Shown: positions 15,503 to 24,966 of the stretch, piece by piece | Position numbering within the stretch: the first letter of the stretch is position 1 | How the letters are laid out: the number at the start of each line of letters is the position of its first letter | NCBI RefSeq assembly: GCF_037977055.1 | Contig: NZ_CP150274.1 | Coordinates: forward strand, 558,001-622,000 | DNA from: Paenibacillus sp. FSL K6-1096 | GTDB taxonomy: Bacteria; Bacillota; Bacilli; Paenibacillales; Paenibacillaceae | DNA: 64,000 bases | Reading direction: 5' to 3' | The notes under the pieces: generated by a model | Database searches by the model: none | What the model was told of the DNA's origin: nothing | Seen by the model: only the letters and a program-made list of their open reading frames with translations | Translations under genes and position numbers: made by a program

Positions 15503-16597
15503 TTAGTACAAGGTCTTGGTCGCCTCGGAGGTGAACGGAATAATCTCATCCGTCTTGCCCGCCTGCACTTTGGCAGGCCATGCCGGATCGCTGATCAGCG
15601 CCCGTCCAACTGCAACCAGATCGAATTCGGCCTGCTCGAGGCGTTCCAGCAGACGGTCGATATTATCCTCCTGATTCTTCTCCGTGACCGCACTGGTGAA
15701 TGCACTGTCCAGCCCTACAGAACCTACCGTAATGGTCGGCTTGCCTGTGATTTTCTTCGTCCAGCCCGCCAGATTAAGCGGCGAGCCTTCGAATTCAGGC
15801 TCCCAGAAGCGCCGGGTCGAGCAATGGAAGATATCCACGCCCGCATTGCTGAGCGGGGTCAGGAAGCGGGTCAGCTCATCGGGAGTCTCCGCCAGCTTAG
15901 CGTCATAGGCTCCGGCTTTCCATTGGGAGAAGCGCAGTACAATCGGGAAGTCCGGTCCAACAGCGCGGCGGCAGGCATCGATAATCTCCACGGCGAAGGT
16001 GGTCCGCGCCTCCAGGTCGCCGCCGTATTCATCGGTCCGGCGGTTGGTCTTCTCCCAGAAGAACTGGTCGATCAGATACCCGTGGGCTCCGTGCAGCTCA
16101 ATCCCATCGAAGCCGATATCCTTGGCTGCCTTAGCCGCCTTGGCGAAGGCGCTGACAATGCCCTGAATCTGGCTCTTGGTCATCGGCTCCGTAATCTGCT
16201 CTCCGGCCAGGTTAAGCCCGGACGGGCCGATAGGCAGCGCTGAGGCATTCGGCAGCTCACCGATGGTGCGGGCCATACCTACATGCCATAGCTGAGGTAT
16301 GATTTTGCCTCCGGCTGCGTGCACCTCACGCACGACCTGCGCCCACCCCGCGAGAGCCGCTTCGCCGTGGAAGCTCGGAATATTCTGATGGCTGACTGCC
16401 GCCGGATGGTCAATGGCGGTGCCTTCGGTAATGATCAGCCCCACCCCGCCTTCCGCGCGTCGGCGGTAATATGCCGCAACCTCAGGCCCCGGCACACCCT
16501 CCGGCGAATGCACCCGGGTCATCGGCGCCATGACTACGCGGTTAGCCAGTGACAGGCCCCCGCCTTCAAACGGTTCAAACAATGCTGCAGCGTTCAT
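15503..16597 (-). CDS. NADH:flavin oxidoreductase (old yellow enzyme family)
   Basis: A 364-residue FMN-dependent TIM barrel starting MNAAALFEPFEGG; ATG at 16597 is chosen because AATGGAGG lies upstream. Family marks are NRVVMAPMTR, the FMN/substrate stretch PQLWHVG, the His pair and active-site region GFDGIELHGAHGYLIDQF, FWEKTNRRTDEYGG, and VGRALISDPAWPAKV near the end. These enzymes reduce activated C=C bonds using NAD(P)H. It reads in the same direction as rhaBAD, 104 bases after rhaD, but its role there is unclear. It may be a detoxification enzyme transcribed separately. Confidence 0.92.
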   Translation of the reverse strand: MNAAALFEPFEGGGLSLANRVVMAPMTRVHSPEGVPGPEVAAYYRRRAEGGVGLIITEGTAIDHPAAVSHQNIPSFHGEAALAGWAQVVREVHAAGGKIIPQLWHVGMARTIGELPNASALPIGPSGLNLAGEQITEPMTKSQIQGIVSAFAKAAKAAKDIGFDGIELHGAHGYLIDQFFWEKTNRRTDEYGGDLEARTTFAVEIIDACRRAVGPDFPIVLRFSQWKAGAYDAKLAETPDELTRFLTPLSNAGVDIFHCSTRRFWEPEFEGSPLNLAGWTKKITGKPTITVGSVGLDSAFTSAVTEKNQEDNIDRLLERLEQAEFDLVAVGRALISDPAWPAKVQAGKTDEIIPFTSEATKTLY

Positions 16598-16701
16598 AAT
16601 CAGCCTCCATTTCATATGATGATTACTTTTAGTAAGCAATATTATGACGCTTCCCGGCATCAAATGCAAATGGGCTGCTGAGCAGAACAGCAATTATATA
16701 T

Positions 16702-17547
16702 TTATAAGTCCAGAATGCCGGCTCTTGGCGTCACGCGGAAGGCAGCGGCCAGATCAGCCAATTGCTGATCGGTAATCTTCTGCTTCACTTCTCTTCCGCC
16801 GATCAGATTATAGACAATAGCGGCCTTCTCAATCGTCTCTACCAGACCGAACGTCGCATCCATAGTCTGGCCGGTCACGAAGATGCCGTGCTGCGGCCAG
16901 ATGACTACGCGGTAATCCTTCATTTTGTCCGCGGTGGCCCGCCCGATCTCACTGCTGCCGGGAACCATCCAGGGAATGACGCCGACGCCATCCGGGAAGA
17001 CCACCAGACATTCCGTGCACATCTCCCACAGGGTCTTGGTGAATTTCAGCTCATCCAGATCGTGGGTAAAGGTCATAGCTATGACATTCGTTGCATGGGT
17101 ATGCAGCACAATCCGGTGCGCCGGGTCTGCCTTCAGCCGCTCGATATGGCTCATGAAATGCGACGCCAGCTCACTGGTCGGTACAGCACCGTTACGCAGG
17201 CCCCACAGCACTTCAACGCTCCCGCCGTCGGCGCTTACCCGCAGCACCCCCAGATTGGCCTCCGGGTCCTTGATGACATTGCGGAAATACTTGCCCGATC
17301 CGGTAACGATGAAGTATTTGCCCGCCAGCTCAGCCACCGGGAAGGTGAGGCTGATTGTACGCAGCGGCTCGCGGATATTGATATACTTAGCTACCTCAGC
17401 TTCATCCAGAAGGTAACTGACGTTCCCCCCGTTCAGCTCATCCCAGCCCAGGGACCACATGTGATGGGTGATTTCAGCCATTTCCCCGATGAACGGCGCA
17501 GTGACGCCGGAAATATAACCTTTGGATTCGATTACGGAAATACTCAT
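16702..17547 (-). CDS. rhaD: Rhamnulose-1-phosphate aldolase
   Basis: A 281-residue class II (zinc) aldolase that splits L-rhamnulose 1-phosphate into dihydroxyacetone phosphate and L-lactaldehyde. Zinc ligands are visible in [11 protein letters not shown] and [10 protein letters not shown]; the catalytic region is [11 protein letters not shown], and [11 protein letters not shown] binds phosphate. ATG at 17547 follows AAGGAGAGAG. It lies 13 bases after rhaA, and the order rhaB-rhaA-rhaD is the classical operon. Confidence 0.94.
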   Translation of the reverse strand: MSISVIESKGYISGVTAPFIGEMAEITHHMWSLGWDELNGGNVSYLLDEAEVAKYINIREPLRTISLTFPVAELAGKYFIVTGSGKYFRNVIKDPEANLGVLRVSADGGSVEVLWGLRNGAVPTSELASHFMSHIERLKADPAHRIVLHTHATNVIAMTFTHDLDELKFTKTLWEMCTECLVVFPDGVGVIPWMVPGSSEIGRATADKMKDYRVVIWPQHGIFVTGQTMDATFGLVETIEKAAIVYNLIGGREVKQKITDQQLADLAAAFRVTPRAGILDL

Positions 17548-17560
17548 ATGCTCTCTCTCC

Positions 17561-18817
17561 TTATCTGTTAGCCAGAACATCCTGCTCATAGCGCTTCACT
17601 TCAGCCAGCCATTGCTCCCGCACCGGGGTCCCCTGCGAAGCACAGTAGTAATCCCAGACTGCACCGAACGGATAGGACTTGAATTCCTCTACCAAGGCCA
17701 GCCGTGAAGTGTAATCACCGGCCAGCTCAATGGCCCGCAGCTCCTCTACCGGCTCCAGCATGGCGCGAAGCAGAGCCTTAATCGTATTGCGTGTGCCGAT
17801 GACCCAGGCGGCCAGGTGGTTGATGCTGCCGTCGAAGAAATCGAGGCCGATATGCGTGCGCGGCAGTAAATCTCCGCGAACCAGCTCGCGGGCAATCTCC
17901 AGCAGCTCATCATCCATCGTAACGACATGATCGCTGTCCCAGCGGACCGGCCGGCTGACATGCAGCAGCAGCTGGTCGCTGAACATCAGGATGGAGCTGA
18001 GTTTGTTAGAAATCACTTCCGTTGGATGGAAATGTCCGGCATCCAGGCAGATGGCCTTGCCGCGTGTCAGGGCATATCCCATATAGAATTCATGGGAGCC
18101 GACGACATAGCTCTCGGAGCCGATGCCGAACAGCTTGCTCTCCACCGCATCGATATTGTACTGCGGGTCGATTTCCTCACTGAAGATGTCATCCAGCGAT
18201 TCCTTCAGGCGGTTACGCGGTGCCAGCCGGTCCACCGGCGTGTCCTTGTAGCCGTCCGGCACCCAGAAATTGGTGACACACGGCTGGCCCAGCTCGCGGC
18301 CGAAATGCTCGGCTATCCGGCGGGCAGCCTTGCAATGCTTAATCCAGAAGCTGCGGACGGCTTCATCCGCATGGCTGAGGGTGAAGCCGTCGGCCGCCTG
18401 CGGATGCGAGAAGCAGGTCGGGTTGAAGTCAAGGCCCAGGCCCTGCTCCTTCGCCCACTCCACCCAGCCTGCAAAGTGACGCGGCTCAAGCTCATCCAGA
18501 TCGACCTGCTCGTCGGTATCGGCATAGATGGCGTGAAGATTGACCTTGTGCCTGCCGGGAATCAGCGAGAGCGCCTTCTCCAGATCCCGGCGCAGCTCCT
18601 CCGGCGTTCCAGCGCGGCCGGGATAGCTTCCGGTGACGGCAATGCCGCCGCTGAGCGCTTTGTCCTTGAACAGAAAGCCTTGCACATCATCGCCTTGCCA
18701 GCAGTGCAGAGAGATTTTGATCCGGGCCAGCTTCTCCAGCACCTCATCCGTATTAATGCCATGAGCGGCATATAATTTCTTGGCTTCGTTATAACTGCTT
18801 GTAATGCTCTGATCCAT
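17561..18817 (-). CDS. rhaA: L-rhamnose isomerase
   Basis: A 418-residue TIM-barrel isomerase converting L-rhamnose to L-rhamnulose. The length equals that of the family (about 419). Conserved parts include [15 protein letters not shown] at the N-terminus, [30 protein letters not shown] with metal ligands, and [21 protein letters not shown] precedes the ATG. It sits between rhaB and rhaD. Confidence 0.97.
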   Translation of the reverse strand: MDQSITSSYNEAKKLYAAHGINTDEVLEKLARIKISLHCWQGDDVQGFLFKDKALSGGIAVTGSYPGRAGTPEELRRDLEKALSLIPGRHKVNLHAIYADTDEQVDLDELEPRHFAGWVEWAKEQGLGLDFNPTCFSHPQAADGFTLSHADEAVRSFWIKHCKAARRIAEHFGRELGQPCVTNFWVPDGYKDTPVDRLAPRNRLKESLDDIFSEEIDPQYNIDAVESKLFGIGSESYVVGSHEFYMGYALTRGKAICLDAGHFHPTEVISNKLSSILMFSDQLLLHVSRPVRWDSDHVVTMDDELLEIARELVRGDLLPRTHIGLDFFDGSINHLAAWVIGTRNTIKALLRAMLEPVEELRAIELAGDYTSRLALVEEFKSYPFGAVWDYYCASQGTPVREQWLAEVKRYEQDVLANR

Positions 18818-18851
18818 GCTGTGGCCTCCTTAAGTATGGTGATGCTCTTCA

Positions 18852-20312
18852 TCAATTGCCGGCGGTCTGAAGCTGTTCCCAGCGGGCCAGGAGCGTCTCC
18901 AGTCCGGGGACCGCCCGGGGCAGATAGGACTTTACGGGAACGGAACGGGCGATCACCCTCCGGGCCTCCTGAATACCGGTCAGCCCGCCCGTCCCGATCA
19001 TCTGTACGGCCAGATTGCCAAGCGCCGTCGATTCGGACGGCCCGGCCAGCACCTCCCTGCGGGTGACATCGGCAGTCAGCTGGCATAGCAGCTCATTATT
19101 TGCACCGCCGCCAACGATCTGCAGCATGTCTATGCTTCTGCCGGTCAGCCCCTCCAGCTCGGCCAGATACGTATGGTAAGACAAGGCCAGGCTATCGAAG
19201 ATACAGCGGGCCAGCTCGCCCGGCGTCTGCGGCACAGGCTGGCCGCTCTCCAGGCAGGCCTGGCGGATCTCCCGGATCATATCGTCCGGGTTCAAGAACC
19301 GGGGATGATTGCACGGAATCAGGCTGCGGAAGCCTTCGCACGCTCCGGCCTGCTCCGCCAGCTCAGCGAAGCTGTGCCTGGACCCGTCCAGCCGGCGCAC
19401 CTCCTGGATCAGCCACAGCCCCATAATATTCTTCAGGAACCGGTACGTACCGTAAGCGCCCCACTCATTGGTATAATTGGCGGCCATCGCTCTGCAGTCA
19501 TTGATCGGCTGATCCAGCTCTACGCCCAGCAGAGACCAGGTTCCGCTGCTGATATAGGCAGAGGACCGTCCCTCCGGCACCGGCGCACCCAGGACTGCGG
19601 AAGCGGTATCATGTGTCGCTACGCAGATTAGACGGCACTCGGGCAGATCATGCTTCACCCGCAGCTCCTGCGTAATGAAGCCAAGCTCTTCACCTGGTTC
19701 GGTCAACGGAGCGAACTTCTCCCGCCGCAGCCCGAGGAATTCCAGCAGCTCAGCATCGAAATCACGGGCCGCAAGATTCAGCAATTGCGTCGTGGATGCG
19801 TTCGTGACCTCGTTCATCTTGCGCCCGCTGAGCCGGTAATAGAGATAGTCCGGCACCAGCAGAATCTGGTCTGCCGCCTCCAGCTCCTTCCGGTCATGCA
19901 CATACAGCTGATACAGCGTGTTGAAGCTGAGCTGCTGGATGCCGGTCTTGGCGTAGACCTTCTCCGGCGGAAGCAGCCGCCCGACCTCTTCCATCACCCC
20001 GTCCGTGCGGCGGTCACGGTAAGCGTAGACCTCGCTGATCCGCTTGCCTTCGCTGTCCAGCAGCACATAATCAACGGCCCAGGTATCGATGCCGAGTGTG
20101 CATTCGTGAATACCGGCGAGCTTCGCCTGGTGCAGACCGGTCAGTATCTCCTGCAGCAGAGCATCGATGTCCCAGTAGCAGGAGCCACCCTGCTCGCTGA
20201 AGCCGTTGCGGAAGCGGTGAAGCTCCTCCAGCTTGAGACTGCCGTCCACAAGCCTTCCAAGTACAAGCCGCCCGCTGGAGGCGCCGATATCGACGGCGAT
20301 ATGATTGTTCAT
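18852..20312 (-). CDS. rhaB: Rhamnulokinase
   Basis: A 486-residue FGGY-family kinase that phosphorylates L-rhamnulose at C1. ATP-binding motifs are AVDIGASSGRLVLG at the N-terminus and QIVGGGANNELLCQLTAD near 395. GIDTWAVDYVLLD carries the catalytic Asp region, and THDTASAVLGAP is typical of RhaB. It is the first gene of the rhaBAD unit; CAGGAG lies ahead of its ATG. Its promoter carries a palindrome over the -35 element, facing the divergent DeoR regulator. Confidence 0.96.
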   Translation of the reverse strand: MNNHIAVDIGASSGRLVLGRLVDGSLKLEELHRFRNGFSEQGGSCYWDIDALLQEILTGLHQAKLAGIHECTLGIDTWAVDYVLLDSEGKRISEVYAYRDRRTDGVMEEVGRLLPPEKVYAKTGIQQLSFNTLYQLYVHDRKELEAADQILLVPDYLYYRLSGRKMNEVTNASTTQLLNLAARDFDAELLEFLGLRREKFAPLTEPGEELGFITQELRVKHDLPECRLICVATHDTASAVLGAPVPEGRSSAYISSGTWSLLGVELDQPINDCRAMAANYTNEWGAYGTYRFLKNIMGLWLIQEVRRLDGSRHSFAELAEQAGACEGFRSLIPCNHPRFLNPDDMIREIRQACLESGQPVPQTPGELARCIFDSLALSYHTYLAELEGLTGRSIDMLQIVGGGANNELLCQLTADVTRREVLAGPSESTALGNLAVQMIGTGGLTGIQEARRVIARSVPVKSYLPRAVPGLETLLARWEQLQTAGN

Positions 20313-20365
20313 AGGGAATCTCCTGTCTAGATAATAGGTGGACTATGCATATCGTTGCTCTTCTC

Positions 20366-20398
20366 ATCGTAATGGGATATATCTTTGTTGTCAACAAA
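20366..20398 (-). promoter_or_regulatory. rhaB promoter with overlapping operator
   Basis: On the minus strand TTGACA (20394-20389) and TACGAT (20371-20366) are 17 bases apart. The palindrome TTTGTTG-T-CAACAAA at 20384-20398 covers the -35 element. A repressor there would shut off rhaBAD; the divergent DeoR protein is the obvious candidate. Confidence 0.75.
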
Positions 20399-20556
20399 TA
20401 TAATATTTTACATGTTGATTTTATTTGTTTATTGTCCGTTTCACAGATTTAGTCTAGTGTAAATGTGGTTTTTGGCGGAGATTTCTGTTAACTTTATTGT
20501 ACAACACAGATGATGCAATCTGAATGGACTTGATCTGAACCGGAAAGGTGATATGT

Positions 20557-21312
20557 ATGCTCGCTGCCGAAAGACGCAAAAGAATAATCGACCTGATCCA
20601 CCAGGACAAACGGGTGCTTGTATCCGACCTGAGCCGGATGTTTGAGGTTACAGAGGAGACGATCCGCAGGGATCTGGAGAAGCTGGAGAAGGACGGGATC
20701 GTCAGCCGGACCTATGGCGGTGCGATGCTGAACAGGCATACCAATGAGGATCTGCCGTTTCTGACCCGGGGTGCCCTTAATACAGATATGAAGCGCGACA
20801 TCGCCATTAAAGCGCTGGAGTTGATTAATGACGGCGATACGCTGATGGTCGACCCCAGCTCGACCTCGCTTGAGGTGCTGAAACTGCTGGTCAACAAAAG
20901 CAATCTGACGCTCATCACGAATTCCATCCATATTCTGCACGAGTTCGCAAATTCAAGTCTCAACATTATATCCACCGGCGGTTCCCTGCGGCACCGTTCC
21001 TTGTCGCTGGTGGGTCCGGTAGCCCATGAGACCGTTCAGCGCTACAATGTGGACACTGCCGTGATCAGCTGCAAGGCCCTCGATATGGAGCGCGGGGTGA
21101 CCGATTCCAATGAACCGGAATGTGAGCTGAAGAAGCATATGCTGCGCCAGGCGGAGAAGGTCGTGCTGCTGGCTGACCATACTAAGTTCGGCAAGACCGC
21201 ATTCGCCGGACTCGCCGACCTGAGCCGGATCGATGTGCTGATTACGGACCGCAAGCCTTCCGATGCCTGGATGAAGCTGTTGGCTGAGAAGAACGTGGAA
21301 GTGCTCTATTAA
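20557..21312 (+). CDS. DeoR family regulator of the rhamnose genes
   Basis: A 251-residue repressor. The N-terminal winged helix (residues 1-55) shows VLVSDLSRMFEVTEETIRRDL and the DeoR signature end GIVSRTYGGAML. The C-terminal sensor domain (about 75-235) has the sugar-phosphate isomerase-like features DGDTLMVDPSSTS and LLADHTKFGKTAF. ATG at 20557 is preferred to GTG at 20548 because AAAGG lies eight bases before it. It is divergent from rhaBAD, so it probably senses rhamnulose 1-phosphate or a related phosphate ester. Confidence 0.88.
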   Translation: MLAAERRKRIIDLIHQDKRVLVSDLSRMFEVTEETIRRDLEKLEKDGIVSRTYGGAMLNRHTNEDLPFLTRGALNTDMKRDIAIKALELINDGDTLMVDPSSTSLEVLKLLVNKSNLTLITNSIHILHEFANSSLNIISTGGSLRHRSLSLVGPVAHETVQRYNVDTAVISCKALDMERGVTDSNEPECELKKHMLRQAEKVVLLADHTKFGKTAFAGLADLSRIDVLITDRKPSDAWMKLLAEKNVEVLY

Positions 21313-21348
21313 TGTCATTGCAATGATTCTAGAGAGGAGAAGCCGTAT

Positions 21349-22404
21349 ATGGGGAAAAAGAGGAAAACCTTGCCCGCCGATTTCGGCGAACTGGTGCTGT
21401 CAGAGGATATCGGTACGTTAAAGGCGGTTTTTGATAAATGTGACTGGAATGCGTACGGAGGCTACAGCAAAGGCACCGCACTCAGCTTCCGGCAAGTACC
21501 GGACGAGCTGGTCCGCTGGCTGGTGGAGCAAGGCGCGGACATCAACGCCAGAGACAGCTACCAGCGGACACCGCTGCACTCGCAGGCCGGAACGTGGTCA
21601 GGGAATCTCTCCCTGCTGCTTGACTTGGGTGCCGAGCTGGAGGCGCTCGATTATCAGGCCGAGACGCCGCTGCACGCGGCGGCCTCTGCTTACCAGGTCA
21701 GCGCCGTCCGGGAGCTGCTGGCCCGGGGAGCGAATGTCCATGCAGAGAACCAGCGCGGCTATACCCCGCTCGCCAAAGCCCTGCTGCAATGCCGCAACAT
21801 CGATATCGTCCAAATGGCGGACATCTCGGAGCTGCTGCTTGCAGCCGGAGCGGAGGTCACGCCGGAGATGAAGGCAGCCGTCGAGAAGATTGGCAAGAAT
21901 TTCGAATTCATCAAAGCTGATTTCAATAAAGAGTATCTGGATGAAACGGTAGCGGGGCTGCGCAGGCTCTATGCGATCTACCATGTTGACGCTGTTGCGG
22001 AACGGGTGATCCATGACGGAGTCTCCCCGATCCGCGTCTCCGCTGCCCGCTGGCAGGAGCAGCATCAGGCGCTCTGGGAGATGCTTGTGCCCGGTTCAGG
22101 ACATGCCCGGACCGTACAGGGCGAGGTCATCCGCATTACAGGCCGGGTGTCTCATGAGATTCTGCATAACGGCGGCGGGAACTGGGATGCCGCTTACCGC
22201 CAAATGCTGGATGCGCTGCTGCGGCATCTGAGCTCAGGCACTCCGCTGGCCCCTGCCCGCCTGGAGGCAGCCTCCCGGCTTGCTGCCCGGCTGCGCAGCG
22301 GCTACGGCGATGATGAACCCGCCGGATTATGCGAGCTGGCGGTGGAGTGGGTCATTGCCAACCCGCAGCCCGTGCCGCTGCCGGAGCCGGATTACGAGCG
22401 CTGA
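21349..22404 (+). CDS. Ankyrin repeat protein
   Basis: A 351-residue protein with three to four ankyrin repeats at about residues 45-175: LVEQGADINARDSYQRTPLH, LGAELEALDYQAETPLHAAA and LLARGANVHAENQRGYTPL. The C-terminal half (about 180-350) is helical, includes GEVIRITGRVSHEILHNGGG, and resembles no family I know. There is no signal peptide. Ankyrin repeats mediate protein binding; the partner is unknown. It starts 36 bases after the DeoR gene with its own GAGAGGAG site, so it may be read through from it. Confidence 0.88.
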   Translation: MGKKRKTLPADFGELVLSEDIGTLKAVFDKCDWNAYGGYSKGTALSFRQVPDELVRWLVEQGADINARDSYQRTPLHSQAGTWSGNLSLLLDLGAELEALDYQAETPLHAAASAYQVSAVRELLARGANVHAENQRGYTPLAKALLQCRNIDIVQMADISELLLAAGAEVTPEMKAAVEKIGKNFEFIKADFNKEYLDETVAGLRRLYAIYHVDAVAERVIHDGVSPIRVSAARWQEQHQALWEMLVPGSGHARTVQGEVIRITGRVSHEILHNGGGNWDAAYRQMLDALLRHLSSGTPLAPARLEAASRLAARLRSGYGDDEPAGLCELAVEWVIANPQPVPLPEPDYER

Positions 22405-22432
22405 TGCCCAAGCTTTCAGCGTGAAGCAAGTG

Positions 22433-23722
22433 TCAGGAGGACGAACCCTTGGACAGCATAATGTTGAGAATCGCCTGGTCCGTTGCGGCAAGGCCCTCCT
22501 GGACCAGGGTCTCCATATTGCGGATCGTATCCTCCACCTGCTCGAAGATCACGCCATCATTGAGACTCGGCGATATATTATTCATAGCGAGGGTCGCGGA
22601 CTGGATGGCTGCATTGGTAGCTGTTGAGATTTTGAGCGCACAGGTGGGCTTGGCACCATCGCAGATCATTCCGGAGGTAGAGGCAATCGTGTTCTGGATG
22701 CTGTGCTTGATCTGGTCCAGACTGCCGCCCATCAGATAGACGATACCGCTGCCTGCCCCTACGCCCCCGGCAATGCCTGAACCACAGAGCGGCGAGAGGC
22801 GGCCGATGTAATGCTTGACATGGATGGTGATCAGGTTGCTGAGCGCCATCGCTCTGGCCAGCGTCTCCTCATCCTTGCCGAGAAGCTCGGCAAGGGCGAT
22901 GACCGGCATGGTGCAGGCAATGCCCTGATTCCCGCTGCCGGCGGTGGTCATGACCGGCATGGCGCTGCCGTCCATCCGCGCATCCGAGGCCGCTGCGGTG
23001 GCGGCAATAATCCGGTTGGCCACATCCCCGCCGAACAGATTGACGGCAGACTGCTGGCTCATTTTCCGGCCCACCTGCAGGCCATACTCCCCGCGCAATC
23101 CTTCCTCGGAGATGGCTTTATTCATATTCGCCCCTTCCAGCAGGAAGCGCAGATCCTCGAAATCGGTAGTCTGGATGAACGCATAGATGTCCTCCAGGGA
23201 GACCGAGTACACCTCATCAGCCAGCGTGTGAGGGTCTTCGCAGTCGGCCTTGTCCACTTTTGGCTCAAGCCGCTTGCCGTCCTTGGCAACGGAGACCACA
23301 TTGGTATGCTCCTTGGCCACGATTACCGTTGCAGTATGGCTGCTGCTGCGTACTGTAGCCTCAATATATAATTTCTCCGGCGTATCCTTCAGCTCTACCT
23401 TAATCAGCTTCCGCTTAAGAATGTCCTCGGCCTTAGCCAGCTCCTCCGGGGTCAGCCCGGACAGAATCTCCAGCTTCCGGTGCGAGCGGCGCACTACCGC
23501 CCCCAAGGCCGCCGCAATCGGCAGCCCGGTCTGACCAGTGCCCGGAATCCCGACACCCATGGCATTCTTGATAATATTGCCGCTAAGGTGCAATTCAATC
23601 GCCGTCACTTCTTCCTCTACCAGCTCGGCAGCCAGGGAGACTGCATAAGCCACCGCAATAGGCTCTGTGCAGCCTTCGGCCGGAGCAATCTCCTGCCGTA
23701 ATACTTCAAGTAGGTTCACCAT
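22433..23722 (-). CDS. UPF0597 / L-cysteine desulfidase family protein
   Basis: A 429-residue protein of the serine dehydratase alpha-like family (UPF0597, with the bacterial CyuA/YhaM and archaeal L-cysteine desulfidase). Conserved cysteines that would hold an iron-sulfur cluster lie in PAEGCTEPIAVAYA, NQGIACTMPVIA and RLSPLCGSGIAGGVGAG. Members break L-cysteine down to pyruvate, ammonia and sulfide, or act on serine. The ribosome site is weak (GGTGATTGGTGA). It ends convergent with the ankyrin gene, 28 bases apart, and no obvious terminator separates them. Confidence 0.85.
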   Translation of the reverse strand: MVNLLEVLRQEIAPAEGCTEPIAVAYAVSLAAELVEEEVTAIELHLSGNIIKNAMGVGIPGTGQTGLPIAAALGAVVRRSHRKLEILSGLTPEELAKAEDILKRKLIKVELKDTPEKLYIEATVRSSSHTATVIVAKEHTNVVSVAKDGKRLEPKVDKADCEDPHTLADEVYSVSLEDIYAFIQTTDFEDLRFLLEGANMNKAISEEGLRGEYGLQVGRKMSQQSAVNLFGGDVANRIIAATAAASDARMDGSAMPVMTTAGSGNQGIACTMPVIALAELLGKDEETLARAMALSNLITIHVKHYIGRLSPLCGSGIAGGVGAGSGIVYLMGGSLDQIKHSIQNTIASTSGMICDGAKPTCALKISTATNAAIQSATLAMNNISPSLNDGVIFEQVEDTIRNMETLVQEGLAATDQAILNIMLSKGSSS

Positions 23723-23888
23723 TCACCAATCACCATTCCCTCTGTCTATCTGTCTGTAGTTATTACTATATAGTACATCAGATAGACAGCCCGGGGAACT
23801 CCCGTTATTAACCATCACCCGCCCAGCTTCACCGGCCGCTTCAGCCCTTCCGTACAGGCCCTGATTCTCCATCCACAGCCATGACAAA

Positions 23889-23924
23889 GAGCAGCACCTC
23901 TCCTTTAATGGAAAAATGCTGCTC
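23889..23924 (-). terminator. Probable terminator after the 6-phosphogluconate dehydrogenase gene
   Basis: An 8-bp stem GAGCAGCA / TGCTGCTC with a 20-base loop lies 79 bases past the stop of the minus-strand gene. CTTTGTC follows on that strand. The long loop makes this a moderate call. Confidence 0.4.
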
Positions 23925-24002
23925 CTCCGCTCGTCAAGCCCACACCACTTCCGGGGAATTCGGGTGCATTAGTTCCAGCTCAAGCCTCAGCCGGGCAGTT
24001 GT

Positions 24003-24896
24003 TTACTTCGTCTCGACCGCATGACCGCCGAATTCGTTACGCAAGGCGGCGACGACTTTGCCGGTGAAGGTGTCGGTCTCCAGTGACCGGTAGCGCATCA
24101 GCAGTGCCATCGCGATGACCGGAGTGGCCGCCTGCAGATCGAATGCCGTCTCCAGCGTCCATCTGCCTTCCCCGGAGGAATGCATGACGCCCTTGATTTC
24201 CTCAAGCTTGGCATCCTTGGAGAAGGCGCGCTCGATCAGCTCCATCAGCCAGGAACGGACGACAGAGCCGTTGTTCCAGACGCGGGCCACCTGCTCGAAG
24301 TCGAAGTCATATCCGCTCTTCTCCAGCACCTCGAAGCCTTCACCGATTGCAGCCATCATTCCGTATTCAATGCCGTTATGCACCATCTTCAGGAAATGCC
24401 CGCTGCCCGATTTGCCTGCATACAGATACCCGTTCTCTACAGCGGTATCACGGAACAGCGGTTCAACCACCGTCCATGCCTCTTCATCACCGCCGACCAT
24501 ATAGCAGGCGCCGTGGCGTGCGCCCTCCATTCCGCCGGACGTTCCCGCATCCAGGAAGTAAACGCCGCCCGCACCAAGCTCCTCATGCCGCCGGATCGAC
24601 TCTTTATAATGGGAGTTCCCGGCTTCAATAACAATATCCCCCTTTGACAACAGCGGCTTAAGCTCAGCAATGACCGTATCTACAATCGTATGGGGCACCA
24701 TAATCCAGAGGATGCGCGGAGATTCCAGCTTGCCGGTAAGCTCCTCAAGGCTTCCAGCCGCAGACGCCCCGTGCCCGGCCAGCTCCTGCACCGCAGCGGG
24801 GTTTACATCATACGCCACGACCTCATGATCATGCTCTAACAGATTCTGGCCCAGATTAAGGCCCATTTTGCCAAGTCCGATTAAACCAACTTTCAT
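24003..24896 (-). CDS. gnd: 6-phosphogluconate dehydrogenase, short type
   Basis: A 297-residue enzyme of the short, usually NAD-preferring form that oxidatively decarboxylates 6-phosphogluconate to ribulose 5-phosphate. The Rossmann motif is GLIGLGKMGLNLGQN. The acidic residue in AYDVNP after the second strand fits NAD preference. Substrate motifs are DAGTSGGMEGARHGA and KMVHNGIEYGMM, with the catalytic Lys and His-Asn. GGAGGGATTCATA precedes the ATG. It lies 70 bases behind zwf in the same direction, so the two probably form an oxidative pentose phosphate unit. Confidence 0.92.
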   Translation of the reverse strand: MKVGLIGLGKMGLNLGQNLLEHDHEVVAYDVNPAAVQELAGHGASAAGSLEELTGKLESPRILWIMVPHTIVDTVIAELKPLLSKGDIVIEAGNSHYKESIRRHEELGAGGVYFLDAGTSGGMEGARHGACYMVGGDEEAWTVVEPLFRDTAVENGYLYAGKSGSGHFLKMVHNGIEYGMMAAIGEGFEVLEKSGYDFDFEQVARVWNNGSVVRSWLMELIERAFSKDAKLEEIKGVMHSSGEGRWTLETAFDLQAATPVIAMALLMRYRSLETDTFTGKVVAALRNEFGGHAVETK

Positions 24897-24966
24897 TATG
24901 AATCCCTCCGAAAAAGTGTAGTCATATATAAGCTAACTCTGTCCGCTTGCTGTTACAACTTGCCGC

